A stretch of 64,000 bases of DNA from JAUILA01 sp050289805 (lineage in GTDB: Bacteria; Bacteroidota; Bacteroidia; Cytophagales; Cyclobacteriaceae), in assembly GCA_050289805.1 (NCBI GenBank), contig JBNKGL010000001.1, forward strand, positions 62,001-126,000, read 5' to 3'. Both the position numbers and the translations under genes were made by a program. The notes under the pieces are model-generated. The model saw only the letters and a program-made list of their open reading frames with translations, did not search any database and was not told the DNA's origin. Positions within the stretch are counted from its first letter, which is position 1. Every line of letters begins with the position of its first letter. Below are positions 17,101 to 25,389 of the stretch, piece by piece.

Positions 17101-19071
17101 ATATTACTGAATAAGGATGCCTATCTGAATTTCGCCAGCGGAGATGGCGCATGTCTCGGTTGTTCCGAGAAATCGGTAATCCATCTGTTCGTGGCAACCG
17201 TCGAGTCCCTGATGCAGCCTCGAATTAAAAAGCATGTTGCATACCTGGAAGAACTCACATCCAACCTGGAAAAACACATTCAGCTGAAGCTGATGAATAC
17301 GGTGAATGTGGGAGACCCTGAGCGTATGAGTAAAATTGTTGCGGAAATGGCGGATGGTGATCTTACCATGTCTGGAATTGCCAGTAAACTGGAAGCAGAG
17401 AAAGGCAGTGAACCCATCGACCCTGAATGGCTTCGGGAGGTTACCCAACTCCTTGCCAAGCTGAAACAGTTGAAGTGGAAATATACCAGTGGTACTACAG
17501 GCAACGGACGATCAAATATGGGTATGACAAATGCAACGGGCTGTACGTCCGTCTGGGGCAGTACTTATCCCTATAACCCGTATCCTTTCCCTTGGGCAAA
17601 CCACCTGTTCCAGGATTCCACTTCAATGGCGATGGGAATCTTTGAAGGTCATATGGCTAAAATGGCGGAGGGATTCAAAACCATTCGCAAAGTGGAATTG
17701 GAACTGAAGGGCGAATATGATCCCGCGTCGCAACGCGAATTCTTTACATACTTTACCTGGCAGCAGTTTACCGATGAAGAATGGCTGCTTTGCCCTCCAG
17801 TAGTCGCACTGGGGGGTGATGGAGCGATGTATGACATCGGATTCCAGAATTTGTCCCGAATGATGGCATCAGGCAAGCCTATCAAAGTGATTGTCGTAGA
17901 TACACAGGTCTATTCAAATACCGGCGGACAAGCCTGTACGTCAGGATTTATCGGCCAGGTATCCGATATGGCACAATATGGTAAAGTCTGGAAAGGAAAG
18001 CCGGAACCCAGGAAAGAGATCGGACTCATAGCCATGGCGCACCGTAATACCTATGTCATGCAGGCATCACTTGCCAACACGAGCCATATGATCGAGGGAT
18101 TTATCGATGGCCTGGTTGCAAAGCGTCCGGCATTGTTTAATCTCTATACAACCTGTCAGCCCGAACATGGTGTGGGCGATGATCTCGGAACACATCAGGC
18201 AAAACTTGCGGTTGAATCCAGGGCTTATCCGATTTTCAAATATAATCCTGATAATGGCGTGAAAGCTGAGGAGGCATTTGACCTGGACGGCAACCCTGCC
18301 ATCGATGATCTATGGCCTACCTACGAATTGAAATATATGGAAAATGGCCGTCAGAAATCTATGCAGGTGGCCATGACCTTCGCGGATTTTGCGCTCACTG
18401 AAGCACGTTTCAGAAAACACTTCCGAAAAGCGCCACGTGATACCTGGAATGAAAACATGGTTCCGCTTGTAGATTTTCTCGAACTTGATACCGATGACCG
18501 TGAGGGTAAATTCCCGTATATCTGGGCCGTTGACCGAAATCAGCACCTGAACCGTGTTCTGGTTGCCAAGACGATCGTTGAGAGCTGTGAAGAGCGCCGT
18601 GACTTCTGGATCATGCTGCGTGACCTGGCAGGAATCAAGCCTGAAAAAGTTGAAGAGGAGGATATTGAAAGCAAGGTACGCGCCGAAGTCGTTGGAAAAA
18701 TTGCCCAGGGCCTTATGAAACTGGCGGGCGGTGACGGATCCGGAATTGTTGAGCTGGCAACAGCGCCGGCTAAGGCAGAACCGGTGAAAGTTGCTGAAAA
18801 TGGAAGCGCAAAGACTGGTGACTATATGGCCCCGTGGCTGGAGACCGAAGAATGTACATCCTGTGATGAATGCACCAAGCTGAATCCCAAGATATTTGCC
18901 TATAACAACGATAAGAAGGCCTATATCAAGAATCCGGATGGCGGACCCTACAGTGATCTCGTGAAAGCCGCTGAGAAATGCACGGCCCGTGTAATACATC
19001 CGGGATTGCCGGCAGACCGTAGTGAGAAGGACATTGAGAAGTGGATTAAACGAGGGGAAAAGTTCAACTAA
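14161..19071 (+). CDS. nifJ: Pyruvate:ferredoxin (flavodoxin) oxidoreductase, extended form with C-terminal ferredoxin
   Basis: A single-chain 2-oxoacid:ferredoxin oxidoreductase that decarboxylates pyruvate to acetyl-CoA and passes electrons to ferredoxin. The order is: pyrimidine-binding domain (1-240), domain II (290-380), gamma domain (485-650, HSIGGWGAITTGKNLA), first 4Fe-4S (Cys786, 789, 792, 796), second 4Fe-4S (Cys920, 923, 926, 930), and the TPP domain (about 990-1350) with the proximal cluster ligands GACLGC (Cys998, Cys1001) and NATGC (Cys1128) and the TPP/Mg motif GGDGAMYDIG to YSNTGGQ. At 1636 residues it is about 450 longer than usual. The excess is a 120-residue insert between the clusters, a 100-residue helical insert after Cys1001, and a one-cluster ferredoxin tail (Cys1565, 1568, 1571, 1607). 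It begins the rnf cluster; rnfC starts 14 bases later. Confidence 0.95.
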   Translation: MDKKNNVKYPGVRVAMDGNTVAIMCERESTDAAGAFPITPSTQMGEYWAEEAAKGHLNISDRPLIFIEPEGEHAAAAVTAGLSMTGLRAANFSSGQGIAYMHESLYAAVGKRLTYVLNIGARAMTKSTLNVHAGHDDYHAIDDTGFFQLFAKKAQHVADLNIIAHRIAELALNPGVVAQDGFLTTHLIESLQLPERELIMEYLGRPDDIIKTPTPAQRIIYGETRRRIPELWDVDNPVMAGIVQNQDSYMQSVAAQRPFFFDHIREITDQAFDEFHKLTGRKYERVMTYRAEDADYLILGQGSVVPSAEVVVDYLRETRGIKVGVVDLVMFRPFPADLVGKILKGKKGVTVLERLDQPLAEDSPILREIRSVMTKCLENGSNKKEQPYPDLPSYASTDVPALYSGSFGMGSRDLQPEGIIGAIENMLPDGKRKKLFYLSIDFIRDTPITPKQRAYQESIEEAYPHVKDLAIHGSENPNLMPKDAITVRFHSIGGWGAITTGKNLAMTLFDLLGYDIKANPKYGSEKKGQPTTYYLAAAPEPIRMNCEYYFVDVVLSPDPNVFKHTNALAGLKKGGSFIIQSDKKNPDEVWADIPRQYQKLIVEKDIHVFYIDGFKIAREEATDTELQLRMQGIAFQGAFFAASPLMQKSGLSEVALLKAIEDQLQHKFGGKGQRVVDDNMRVVKRGFDEVHEIKNKVVGAEPDAKANGMEIVQIPSMIRDIPKSESNLSDIHRFWEQTGNFYLKGMGNDNLTDPFIGMSVMPAVTSLFRDMTGIRFEHPEWIPNNCTACGNCYTVCPDTAIPGLVSELSDVLDTVVKRVKKGHEKLEYLPKAVRKMEPRIRTLFNEPHNGATVNNLINDVIDETIAENKKDDSFIREMEWFRDELGDFQFALTRPYYDLPEKDQPNNGGLFSITINPNTCKGCMECVEVCGDDALRPIIQTEGSIARLREEWDFWGDLPTTPDKYNRIDDLEEKIGPLETILLNKDAYLNFASGDGACLGCSEKSVIHLFVATVESLMQPRIKKHVAYLEELTSNLEKHIQLKLMNTVNVGDPERMSKIVAEMADGDLTMSGIASKLEAEKGSEPIDPEWLREVTQLLAKLKQLKWKYTSGTTGNGRSNMGMTNATGCTSVWGSTYPYNPYPFPWANHLFQDSTSMAMGIFEGHMAKMAEGFKTIRKVELELKGEYDPASQREFFTYFTWQQFTDEEWLLCPPVVALGGDGAMYDIGFQNLSRMMASGKPIKVIVVDTQVYSNTGGQACTSGFIGQVSDMAQYGKVWKGKPEPRKEIGLIAMAHRNTYVMQASLANTSHMIEGFIDGLVAKRPALFNLYTTCQPEHGVGDDLGTHQAKLAVESRAYPIFKYNPDNGVKAEEAFDLDGNPAIDDLWPTYELKYMENGRQKSMQVAMTFADFALTEARFRKHFRKAPRDTWNENMVPLVDFLELDTDDREGKFPYIWAVDRNQHLNRVLVAKTIVESCEERRDFWIMLRDLAGIKPEKVEEEDIESKVRAEVVGKIAQGLMKLAGGDGSGIVELATAPAKAEPVKVAENGSAKTGDYMAPWLETEECTSCDECTKLNPKIFAYNNDKKAYIKNPDGGPYSDLVKAAEKCTARVIHPGLPADRSEKDIEKWIKRGEKFN

Positions 19072-19084
19072 TACCCTTGAATTG

Positions 19085-20422
19085 ATGAATAATACATTCA
19101 GGCATGGAATTCACCCCCCGGAGCATAAGGCGGAAACCAACGGATTACCAATCCGCCAGTTTCCGTTTGCGCCGGTTATCATCCTTCCGATGGTCCAGCA
19201 TATCGGGGCTCCTTCCCGGATTATAGTCCGAGAGGGGCAGGAAGTCACCCGGGGAGAGGTGTTGGCCACCGCCGGTGGTTATGTATCCGTGCCGATGCAT
19301 GCCCCTGTATCAGGAACTGTAAAGAAGATTGCCAATGTGAGAACCATCTCTGGAAAGATGGTGCCCGGGATATACCTGGAAGCATTCCCATCTTCCGGGC
19401 AGGAAGTTCCGGAAGGAAACCCGGTAAGTCTTGATGCCGCGCCTGAAGAAATTCTACAGGGTATTCAGGATGCCGGAATTGTGGGTCTTGGAGGCGCCGC
19501 GTTTCCAACGCACGTCAAATTGAAGATCCCTGATGGGAAGCATTGTGATCACTTGATCATTAATGGAATCGAATGTGAGCCTTACCTCACAACTGATCAC
19601 AGGGTCATGCTGGAGCAGGCCGAGGATATTTATATGGGGATTCGGTATCTGATTAAAGCAACCGGCGCCAATGAGGTTATCATTGGGATCGAAGCCAATA
19701 AGCAGGATGCGGCAGATCATTTGTCAGCCAATATTCCAACAGATATTCCTTTAACCGTTAAAGTGGTTCCCGTAAAATATCCCCAGGGATCTGAAAAAAT
19801 GCTGATCACATCCCTGCTGGGAGTGGAGGTGCCGTCGGGCGGGCTTCCCATAGATGTAAATTGTGTCGTTGTAAATGTGGCAACAACGGCTGAAATTGGC
19901 CGTCTCCTGCCCCATGGCAGGGGCATTCAGGAACGTGTTGTAACCATCACCGGTCCGGCGGTCTCAAGGAAAGGAAATTACCTGATCCCGATAGGTACGC
20001 CCCTTCGGTATGTGCTGGAATATGTCGGTGCTGATAATCAGATCAGTGAAGTCTACATGGGCGGACCCATGATGGGTGTGGCCGTTTCGAACCTTGATAT
20101 TTCTATCGTCAAGGGTACTTCCGGACTGGTTGTTTTTGGCGAATCAGACGTGAGCAGGCCTGCTCAAATTTATCCGTGTATAAAATGCGGTGCATGCGTT
20201 GACGCCTGTCCGATTTCCCTCAACCCTTCAAGGCTTGGGATACTTGCGAAATTTGAGGCCTACGATACGATGGCAAACGATTATCACCTGATGGATTGTT
20301 TCGAGTGTGGCTCTTGCTCCTATGTCTGTCCGTCGAATATTCCGCTGGTTCAATACTTCAGGCTGTCGAAATCCATCGTCAGAAAGCGTATTGCAAAAAG
20401 GAAGGAGGCTGAAAATGTTTAG
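19085..20422 (+). CDS. rnfC: Rnf electron transport complex subunit C
   Basis: The peripheral subunit that links NADH/NAD+ to the Rnf membrane complex, carrying FMN/NAD-binding and two 4Fe-4S clusters. From the ATG at 19085 (445 residues) it opens with FRHGIHPPEHK, a hallmark of RnfC. The GLGGAAFPTHVKL and INGIECEPYLTTDHR motifs of the NuoF-like fold follow. The clusters are bound by CIKCGACVDACP and CFECGSCSYVCP near residues 365 and 410. An in-frame start at 19022 would overlap nifJ by 50 bases and lacks family support. The stop overlaps the rnfD start by 8 bases. Confidence 0.95.
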   Translation: MNNTFRHGIHPPEHKAETNGLPIRQFPFAPVIILPMVQHIGAPSRIIVREGQEVTRGEVLATAGGYVSVPMHAPVSGTVKKIANVRTISGKMVPGIYLEAFPSSGQEVPEGNPVSLDAAPEEILQGIQDAGIVGLGGAAFPTHVKLKIPDGKHCDHLIINGIECEPYLTTDHRVMLEQAEDIYMGIRYLIKATGANEVIIGIEANKQDAADHLSANIPTDIPLTVKVVPVKYPQGSEKMLITSLLGVEVPSGGLPIDVNCVVVNVATTAEIGRLLPHGRGIQERVVTITGPAVSRKGNYLIPIGTPLRYVLEYVGADNQISEVYMGGPMMGVAVSNLDISIVKGTSGLVVFGESDVSRPAQIYPCIKCGACVDACPISLNPSRLGILAKFEAYDTMANDYHLMDCFECGSCSYVCPSNIPLVQYFRLSKSIVRKRIAKRKEAENV

Positions 20423-21428
20423 CAAGACGCTCAATATCAGCACATCGCCCCACATCAGAAAAGGCCTGACTACCGATACCATTATGATGAATGTGGTATT
20501 TGCGCTCATTCCCGTGGTGATATTTGCTGTTTATTCTTTCGGGCTCAATGCCCTGCTGGTTATTATGACAGCAGTAGTCGCTTGTGTACTTACGGAACAT
20601 GTTCTGTGCAAATTGTCAAACAAGGAAAGCACGATCCGTGACTGGTCTGCGGTCATCACAGGTTTGCTGCTCGGATTAACACTTCCTCCCATATTTCCGT
20701 TATGGATGACTTTCCTGGGAGGAATATTGGCTATTGCACTGGGGAAATTCATATTTGGAGGGCTTGGATTCAACCTGTTTAATCCGGCACTTGTGGGACG
20801 GGCGATCCTGCAGGCAGCTTTCCCCATTGCCATTACGACATGGTCCCCGGCTTTTATGCAAGACAGGTTCACCTCCCTGGCATCGTCAATTTTCACATTT
20901 CCGTTTGCCGAACCCAGCTTTGATGGCTTTTCAGGAGCGACGCCATTATCAGCGTTCAAGTTTGATCATGTTGTTACTTCTTCTTCAGACCTCGCCCTCG
21001 GGCTCATCAGCGGTTCAACCGGAGAAACCTGTGCAGTTCTCATTCTCCTGGGAGGTATCTACCTTATTATCCGCAAAATGATGAACTGGAGAATTCCTGT
21101 AACGATTCTTCTCACCGTAGCCGCGCTGAGCGGAATCTTGTATCTCGTCAATCCTGAGATCTATCCGTCACCTTTGTTCATGCTGTTTTCAGGCGGTTTG
21201 ATGCTTGGAGCAGTTTTTATGGCGAGTGACATGGTGGGTTCGCCCATAACATCACCAGGAATCATTATCTACGGCATTTTTATCGGTTCGCTCATCGTCA
21301 TTATTCGAATCTGGGGCGGACTTCCCGAAGGGGTAATGTATGCGATCCTGTTGGGTAATGCGCTGTCACCCCAGATCGATAAACTGATCAGGCCGCGCGT
21401 TTATGGTACCAAAGCCAAAGTGTCATGA
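20415..21428 (+). CDS. rnfD: Rnf electron transport complex subunit D
   Basis: An integral membrane subunit (337 residues, about ten helices) of the NqrB/RnfD family that carries covalent FMN and takes part in ion translocation. The start is the ATG at 20415, which has a strong AAGGAGG site seven bases upstream and matches the usual MFSKTLNISTSPHIR opening. The covalent FMN Thr lies in SGATPLSAF (around residue 178). Family motifs GLGFNLFNPALVGRA and ASDMVGSPITSPG are present. It overlaps rnfC (8 bases) and rnfG (ATGA). Confidence 0.95.
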   Translation: MFSKTLNISTSPHIRKGLTTDTIMMNVVFALIPVVIFAVYSFGLNALLVIMTAVVACVLTEHVLCKLSNKESTIRDWSAVITGLLLGLTLPPIFPLWMTFLGGILAIALGKFIFGGLGFNLFNPALVGRAILQAAFPIAITTWSPAFMQDRFTSLASSIFTFPFAEPSFDGFSGATPLSAFKFDHVVTSSSDLALGLISGSTGETCAVLILLGGIYLIIRKMMNWRIPVTILLTVAALSGILYLVNPEIYPSPLFMLFSGGLMLGAVFMASDMVGSPITSPGIIIYGIFIGSLIVIIRIWGGLPEGVMYAILLGNALSPQIDKLIRPRVYGTKAKVS

Positions 21429-22129
21429 GTCTCGAACAAACCATAGCGCACCGTGAAAATGACGGCAGCACAAAGATGCTGATCACCATGGTTGGGATCG
21501 GTATCATATGTGCCCTCCTCATTGTGCTTACTTTCCAGGGTACGAAGCCACGTATTGACCGGCTGAAGGCCGAGGCATTGGAAAAGGCCATTTTTGAGGT
21601 GGTTCCGGGTATCTCGGAGACAAAGACCTTCGTTCAGCAGAATGATGGTTCTTTCAGCGCTATTGATCAAGCCGATGTGTCGGCCGTAAATGTTTACGGT
21701 GGCTATGACGAAACCGGAAACCTGAAAGGTATTGCCATCGAGGCAAGCGGACAGGGCTATGCTGATATCATCCGCATACTCTATGGCTATGATCCTGAAA
21801 CGGAAGAAATCATTGGTTTTTATGTGCTTGAGAGCAAGGAAACGCCGGGCCTGGGTGATAAGATCAATAAGGACCCATCATTCCTTGCCAATTTCAATGA
21901 ACTGGATGTAACACTGAATGCACAAAAGGACGGACTTGAACACGACGTCATCACGGTTAAAAACGGGACGAAGACGCAGCCCTGGGAGATAGACGGAATA
22001 ACAGGAGCCACCATTTCATCACGGGCCATCGGGGATATAGTGAACCGGAGTGCACCGGCGATCATTCCGATGATTCAGAAAAATATTGAGGTCTTCAGAA
22101 ATCCTCCGGAAAAAAAGATAATGCAATGA
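21425..22129 (+). CDS. rnfG: Rnf electron transport complex subunit G
   Basis: A 234-residue subunit with one N-terminal membrane helix (about 18-38) and a periplasmic FMN-binding domain. The covalent FMN site is DGITGATISSRA, in which the Thr of TGAT carries the flavin after modification by ApbE; no apbE lies in this window. YVLESKETPGLGDKI is the other conserved motif. Start and stop overlap the neighbours by four bases (ATGA), pointing to translational coupling. Confidence 0.95.
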   Translation: MSLEQTIAHRENDGSTKMLITMVGIGIICALLIVLTFQGTKPRIDRLKAEALEKAIFEVVPGISETKTFVQQNDGSFSAIDQADVSAVNVYGGYDETGNLKGIAIEASGQGYADIIRILYGYDPETEEIIGFYVLESKETPGLGDKINKDPSFLANFNELDVTLNAQKDGLEHDVITVKNGTKTQPWEIDGITGATISSRAIGDIVNRSAPAIIPMIQKNIEVFRNPPEKKIMQ

Positions 22130-22767
22130 GTGCGGATTTGAAAAATAGTCTCCCTGCTGCTGCCGGAACAACATCGACCGATGAGTTCATCAAAGGGCTG
22201 TGGCGTGATAATCCCGTATTTGTCCAGGTGCTGGGTATGTGCCCAACACTGGCAGTTTCAAATACTGCGGAGAATGCGCTTGCGATGGGACTGGCCACAG
22301 CGTTTGTTTTACTGATGTCCAATATACTGGTGTCATCGCTTCGAAGTGTTATTCCGAAACAGGTTCGGATCGCTTCCTACATATTGATCATTGCGACGTT
22401 CGTTACTATTACCGATTATGCCATTCAGGCGATCAGTGTTGACTTACACAAAAGCCTGGGAGCCTTTATTTCACTCATCGTGGTGAATTGTCTGATCCTG
22501 AGCCGGGCGGAAGCCTTTGCTTCTAAAAATACAATCGGACGGTCTGTGTTGGATGCCCTGGGAATGGGTCTTGGCTTTGTCCTGGCGCTATTCTGCCTGG
22601 GCATGGTACGGGAAATCTTGGGAAATGGCACGCTGTTCAATTTTCCCATTTTCCCCCAGCGCTTCCAGGAATGGATCGTCATGATACTGCCTGCCGGCGG
22701 GTTCTTTACACTCGCACTGTGGCTGTTGGTTTTCAATCTTTATAAACAGAAAAAAGGACAGATATGA
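22126..22767 (+). CDS. rnfE: Rnf electron transport complex subunit E
   Basis: A 213-residue, six-helix membrane subunit of the NqrD/RnfE family. Together with RnfA it is known to hold a 2Fe-2S centre inside the membrane; the relevant cysteines are in LGMCPTLAV and VVNCLILSRAEAF, both present. It starts within the rnfG stop (ATGA) and ends within the rnfA start. Confidence 0.94.
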   Translation: MSADLKNSLPAAAGTTSTDEFIKGLWRDNPVFVQVLGMCPTLAVSNTAENALAMGLATAFVLLMSNILVSSLRSVIPKQVRIASYILIIATFVTITDYAIQAISVDLHKSLGAFISLIVVNCLILSRAEAFASKNTIGRSVLDALGMGLGFVLALFCLGMVREILGNGTLFNFPIFPQRFQEWIVMILPAGGFFTLALWLLVFNLYKQKKGQI

Positions 22768-23345
22768 AAACGGAATCATTGTGGTATATTTTCATTAATG
22801 CCAGTCTGATCAACAACTTTGTTCTGGCCTATTTCCTTGGCATATGTCCGTTTTTGGGTGTTTCCGGTAAGATGGAAACCGCCACAAAAATGGGAGGGGC
22901 AGTAACCTTTGTAATGCTCATAAGCGCTATGTGCGCCTACGGTATCCATGCCCTCCTGGTGGCTATCAATGCCCCTTTCCTCCAGCTCATCAGCTATATC
23001 GTCGTGATTGCTTCTACCGTGCAGCTGGTAGAGATGTTCGTAAAAAAGATGAGCCCCGCATTGTTCCGGGCATTGGGGATTTTCCTCCCGCTCATCACCA
23101 CGAACTGTGCGATCCTTGCGGTAGCACTGTTCCAGACCAACAAAGGATACGGATTTCTCGAAAGTCTGGTATATGCACTTGGAGCAGGTGCAGGGTTCAC
23201 GCTGGCACTGGTACTCATGGCGGGCCTCCGGGAGCAGCTTGAATTCGCCGATGTACCCAAGGTGGTAAAAGGCACCGTGATCACATTATTAATTGCAGGA
23301 ATCCTGTCACTTACATTCATGGGATTTTCCGGGTTGGGCAGTTAA
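22764..23345 (+). CDS. rnfA: Rnf electron transport complex subunit A
   Basis: A 193-residue, six-helix partner of RnfE (NqrE/RnfA family) with inverted topology. The intramembrane cluster ligands are in LGICPFLGVSGKMETA and TTNCAILAVAL. It is homologous to RnfE over its length, as expected for this ancient duplicate pair. In the usual CDGEAB order rnfB would follow; here two other genes intervene. Confidence 0.95.
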   Translation: MKTESLWYIFINASLINNFVLAYFLGICPFLGVSGKMETATKMGGAVTFVMLISAMCAYGIHALLVAINAPFLQLISYIVVIASTVQLVEMFVKKMSPALFRALGIFLPLITTNCAILAVALFQTNKGYGFLESLVYALGAGAGFTLALVLMAGLREQLEFADVPKVVKGTVITLLIAGILSLTFMGFSGLGS

Positions 23346-23355
23346 ATTTTGAATT

Positions 23356-23577
23356 ATGTATGAATCTGTAACAACATATTTGATTGGGATTTTGGGAGTC
23401 GTCGGCCTCATGACCGGCTGGATCCTGATCCAGGCCCTTTGGCGTAAAATATTTGCCGGAAACGTAACAGACAGTGATGTACTGGCCGAACGACGAAGCT
23501 GTGGAAATTGCGGATGCACGACGGTCTGTTCACTGGATAAAGGCACTAAACTTAATTCTGACCACAAAAAACACTAA
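23356..23577 (+). CDS. Small single-helix membrane protein with a 4-Cys cluster, NqrM-like
   Basis: A 73-residue protein with one hydrophobic helix (about 7-28) and a short soluble tail that carries four cysteines in RSCGNCGCTTVCS. The architecture (one helix plus four clustered Cys) recalls NqrM (DUF539), a maturation factor thought to deliver iron to the intramembrane 2Fe-2S centre of Na+-NQR. RnfA and RnfE are homologues of the NqrDE proteins that hold that centre, and this gene directly follows rnfA. The proposed maturation role is therefore an inference from architecture and position, not from clear sequence identity. It is separated from rnfA by 10 bases and from the reductase by 5. Confidence 0.65.
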   Translation: MYESVTTYLIGILGVVGLMTGWILIQALWRKIFAGNVTDSDVLAERRSCGNCGCTTVCSLDKGTKLNSDHKKH

Positions 23578-23582
23578 GTATT

Positions 23583-24440
23583 ATGGCACACTTATCAGAT
23601 TATAGTACGGAAAAGCAATACCAGGCAACGGTGATGAAAACCGAACGCCTGACTCCCGCGGACACAGATGAAGTCCGTGAAATCATGCTTGAAGTTGACC
23701 AGCCTGATTTTTCTTGCAAGGTTGACCAGAGTTTCGGTGTACTCGTTCGGGCGGATAGTGAATTCGGCAACGAATATCATCACCGGCTATACAGCGTAGC
23801 AGACATTCCCGATAAGGAAAATGGAAAAACGCATCTCACGATGCTGGTGAAGCGATGTTCATACGTGGATGATTTTAATGGTGAATTATATGAAGGTGTG
23901 GCCTCCAATTATCTTTGTGACCGTAAAAAAGGAGACAAGATCAAAATCACCGGGCCATTTGAATTGCCGTTTAAGGTTCCTGATGACAAACATGCGAACC
24001 TGATCCTGATAGGTATGGGAACGGGAATAGCACCTTTCCGTGCATTTGTAAAGCACATATATACCGATGTGAAAGACTGGAAAGGTAAAATCAGGCTATT
24101 CTACGGAGCCAGGAGCGGACTTGAACTACTCTATTTGAATGATAAGAATGGGGATCTGACGAATTATTATGATGAAACTACGTTTGAGGCATTTCATGCG
24201 CTGAGCCCAAGACCGCACTGGTCGGATCCCATTGCACTGGATGTAACTATTGAAGATCGTGCAGAAGAGATTCTTGAAATGTTGGGTATGGCCAACACAT
24301 ATATCTATGTGGCAGGTTATGAAAAAGTAAAGGAAAACCTGGATAAGGCGTTTTCAAAAATCATGGGCTCAAAGGAAAAATGGAATACGAGAAAAGCGGA
24401 ATTAATTGCCGGCAGGAAATGGGCGGAAGTAATTTATTAA
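23583..24440 (+). CDS. Plant-type ferredoxin-NADP+ reductase
   Basis: A 285-residue FAD enzyme of the plant-type ferredoxin-NADP+ reductase fold. It shows the FAD-binding RLYSVAD motif (around residue 64), a nucleotide-binding loop LIGMGTGIAPFRAF, a FYGARSGLELLY segment that fits the NADP phosphate-binding region, and a C-terminal aromatic residue (KWAEVIY) like the terminal Tyr of classic enzymes. The extra C-terminal helix segment is also typical. It should exchange electrons between reduced ferredoxin and NADP+. Its place between rnfA and rnfB, within the same transcription unit, ties NADPH supply to PFOR and Rnf; that link is inferred from context. Confidence 0.87.
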   Translation: MAHLSDYSTEKQYQATVMKTERLTPADTDEVREIMLEVDQPDFSCKVDQSFGVLVRADSEFGNEYHHRLYSVADIPDKENGKTHLTMLVKRCSYVDDFNGELYEGVASNYLCDRKKGDKIKITGPFELPFKVPDDKHANLILIGMGTGIAPFRAFVKHIYTDVKDWKGKIRLFYGARSGLELLYLNDKNGDLTNYYDETTFEAFHALSPRPHWSDPIALDVTIEDRAEEILEMLGMANTYIYVAGYEKVKENLDKAFSKIMGSKEKWNTRKAELIAGRKWAEVIY

Positions 24441-24455
24441 ATACAAACTGAGGTT

Positions 24456-25322
24456 ATGACATTAATGGTTTCTTTGATGGCCCTGGGTGGACTCACTCTT
24501 TTACTGGCTCTGATGCTCATTCTGGCCAACAAAAAACTGTATGTCTATGAGGACCCGAGGATCGACCGTGTGGAGGAAATGCTGCCACATGCCAACTGCG
24601 GCGCCTGCGGGTATCCTGGTTGCAGGCCATTTGCGGAAGCCCTGGTCTCCGGGGTGGTATTACCCGGGAAATGTACGGTAAGTACGGCAGAAGGCAGGGA
24701 TGCAATTGCCAGCTACCTGGGAGTGGATGCGGGATCTGAAGAAAAACAGGTCGCCAGGCTAGCGTGTGCAGGCGGTACCAATGTGGCAAGGAACCGGGCG
24801 AGCTATGAGGGCATTAAGTCATGTCAGGCCGCATCGCTGATTTCAGGAGGCGGCAAAGGATGCTTCTGGGGTTGCCTGGGATATGGTGATTGTGAAGTGG
24901 TCTGTGATTTTGACGCTATCACTATGAATGAATTCTCCCTGCCTGTCGTAGACGAGAATAAATGTACGGCCTGCGGTGATTGTGTTGAGGTTTGTCCGAA
25001 AGATCTGTTTTCAATTCAACCGGTTAGTCACCGGCTTTGGGTTGCCTGTAAAAACCTGGAGGCAGGTGAGGCGGTCCTGGAAGATTGTGAGGTAGGATGT
25101 ACTGCCTGTGGAAAGTGTGCCATGGATGCGCCCGGCGATATGATCATCATTCAGGATAATATTCCGGTGATTAATTATTCGCTGAATATCCAGACGAAAG
25201 ATCCTATTCAACGCTGCCCGACAGGTGCCATTGTCTGGCTTGATGAGAATTCAGGGGTCATAAAAGGGGCGGAAAGCAAAAAAATTATCCGCAAGGGCGA
25301 GCTGAAAATGGGCTCTTCCTGA
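24456..25322 (+). CDS. rnfB: Rnf electron transport complex subunit B
   Basis: The iron-sulfur subunit thought to receive electrons from ferredoxin. Residues 1-25 are a membrane anchor. The RnfB-specific 4Fe-4S domain uses Cys48, Cys51, Cys56 and Cys73 (ANCGACGYPGC). The ferredoxin-like part follows with Cys-rich motifs GCFWGCLGYGDCEVVC, CTACGDCVEVCP, GCTACGKC and a late RCPTGAI, consistent with several further clusters. At 288 residues it is of usual length. It is the last gene of the cluster, and no strong terminator follows. Confidence 0.94.
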   Translation: MTLMVSLMALGGLTLLLALMLILANKKLYVYEDPRIDRVEEMLPHANCGACGYPGCRPFAEALVSGVVLPGKCTVSTAEGRDAIASYLGVDAGSEEKQVARLACAGGTNVARNRASYEGIKSCQAASLISGGGKGCFWGCLGYGDCEVVCDFDAITMNEFSLPVVDENKCTACGDCVEVCPKDLFSIQPVSHRLWVACKNLEAGEAVLEDCEVGCTACGKCAMDAPGDMIIIQDNIPVINYSLNIQTKDPIQRCPTGAIVWLDENSGVIKGAESKKIIRKGELKMGSS

Positions 25323-25389
25323 CGGCTTCTGCCGGTTTAATTTGCACTCCCGGTATGTGCATCTTATTTTGCTGAAGGAAAGTTCTAAG

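Noticed and set aside
18310..18999. Long open frame of 229 residues antisense to the end of nifJ
   Set aside because: It lies wholly within the conserved ferredoxin tail and TPP region of nifJ, has no recognisable domain, and is explained by codon bias on the opposite strand.
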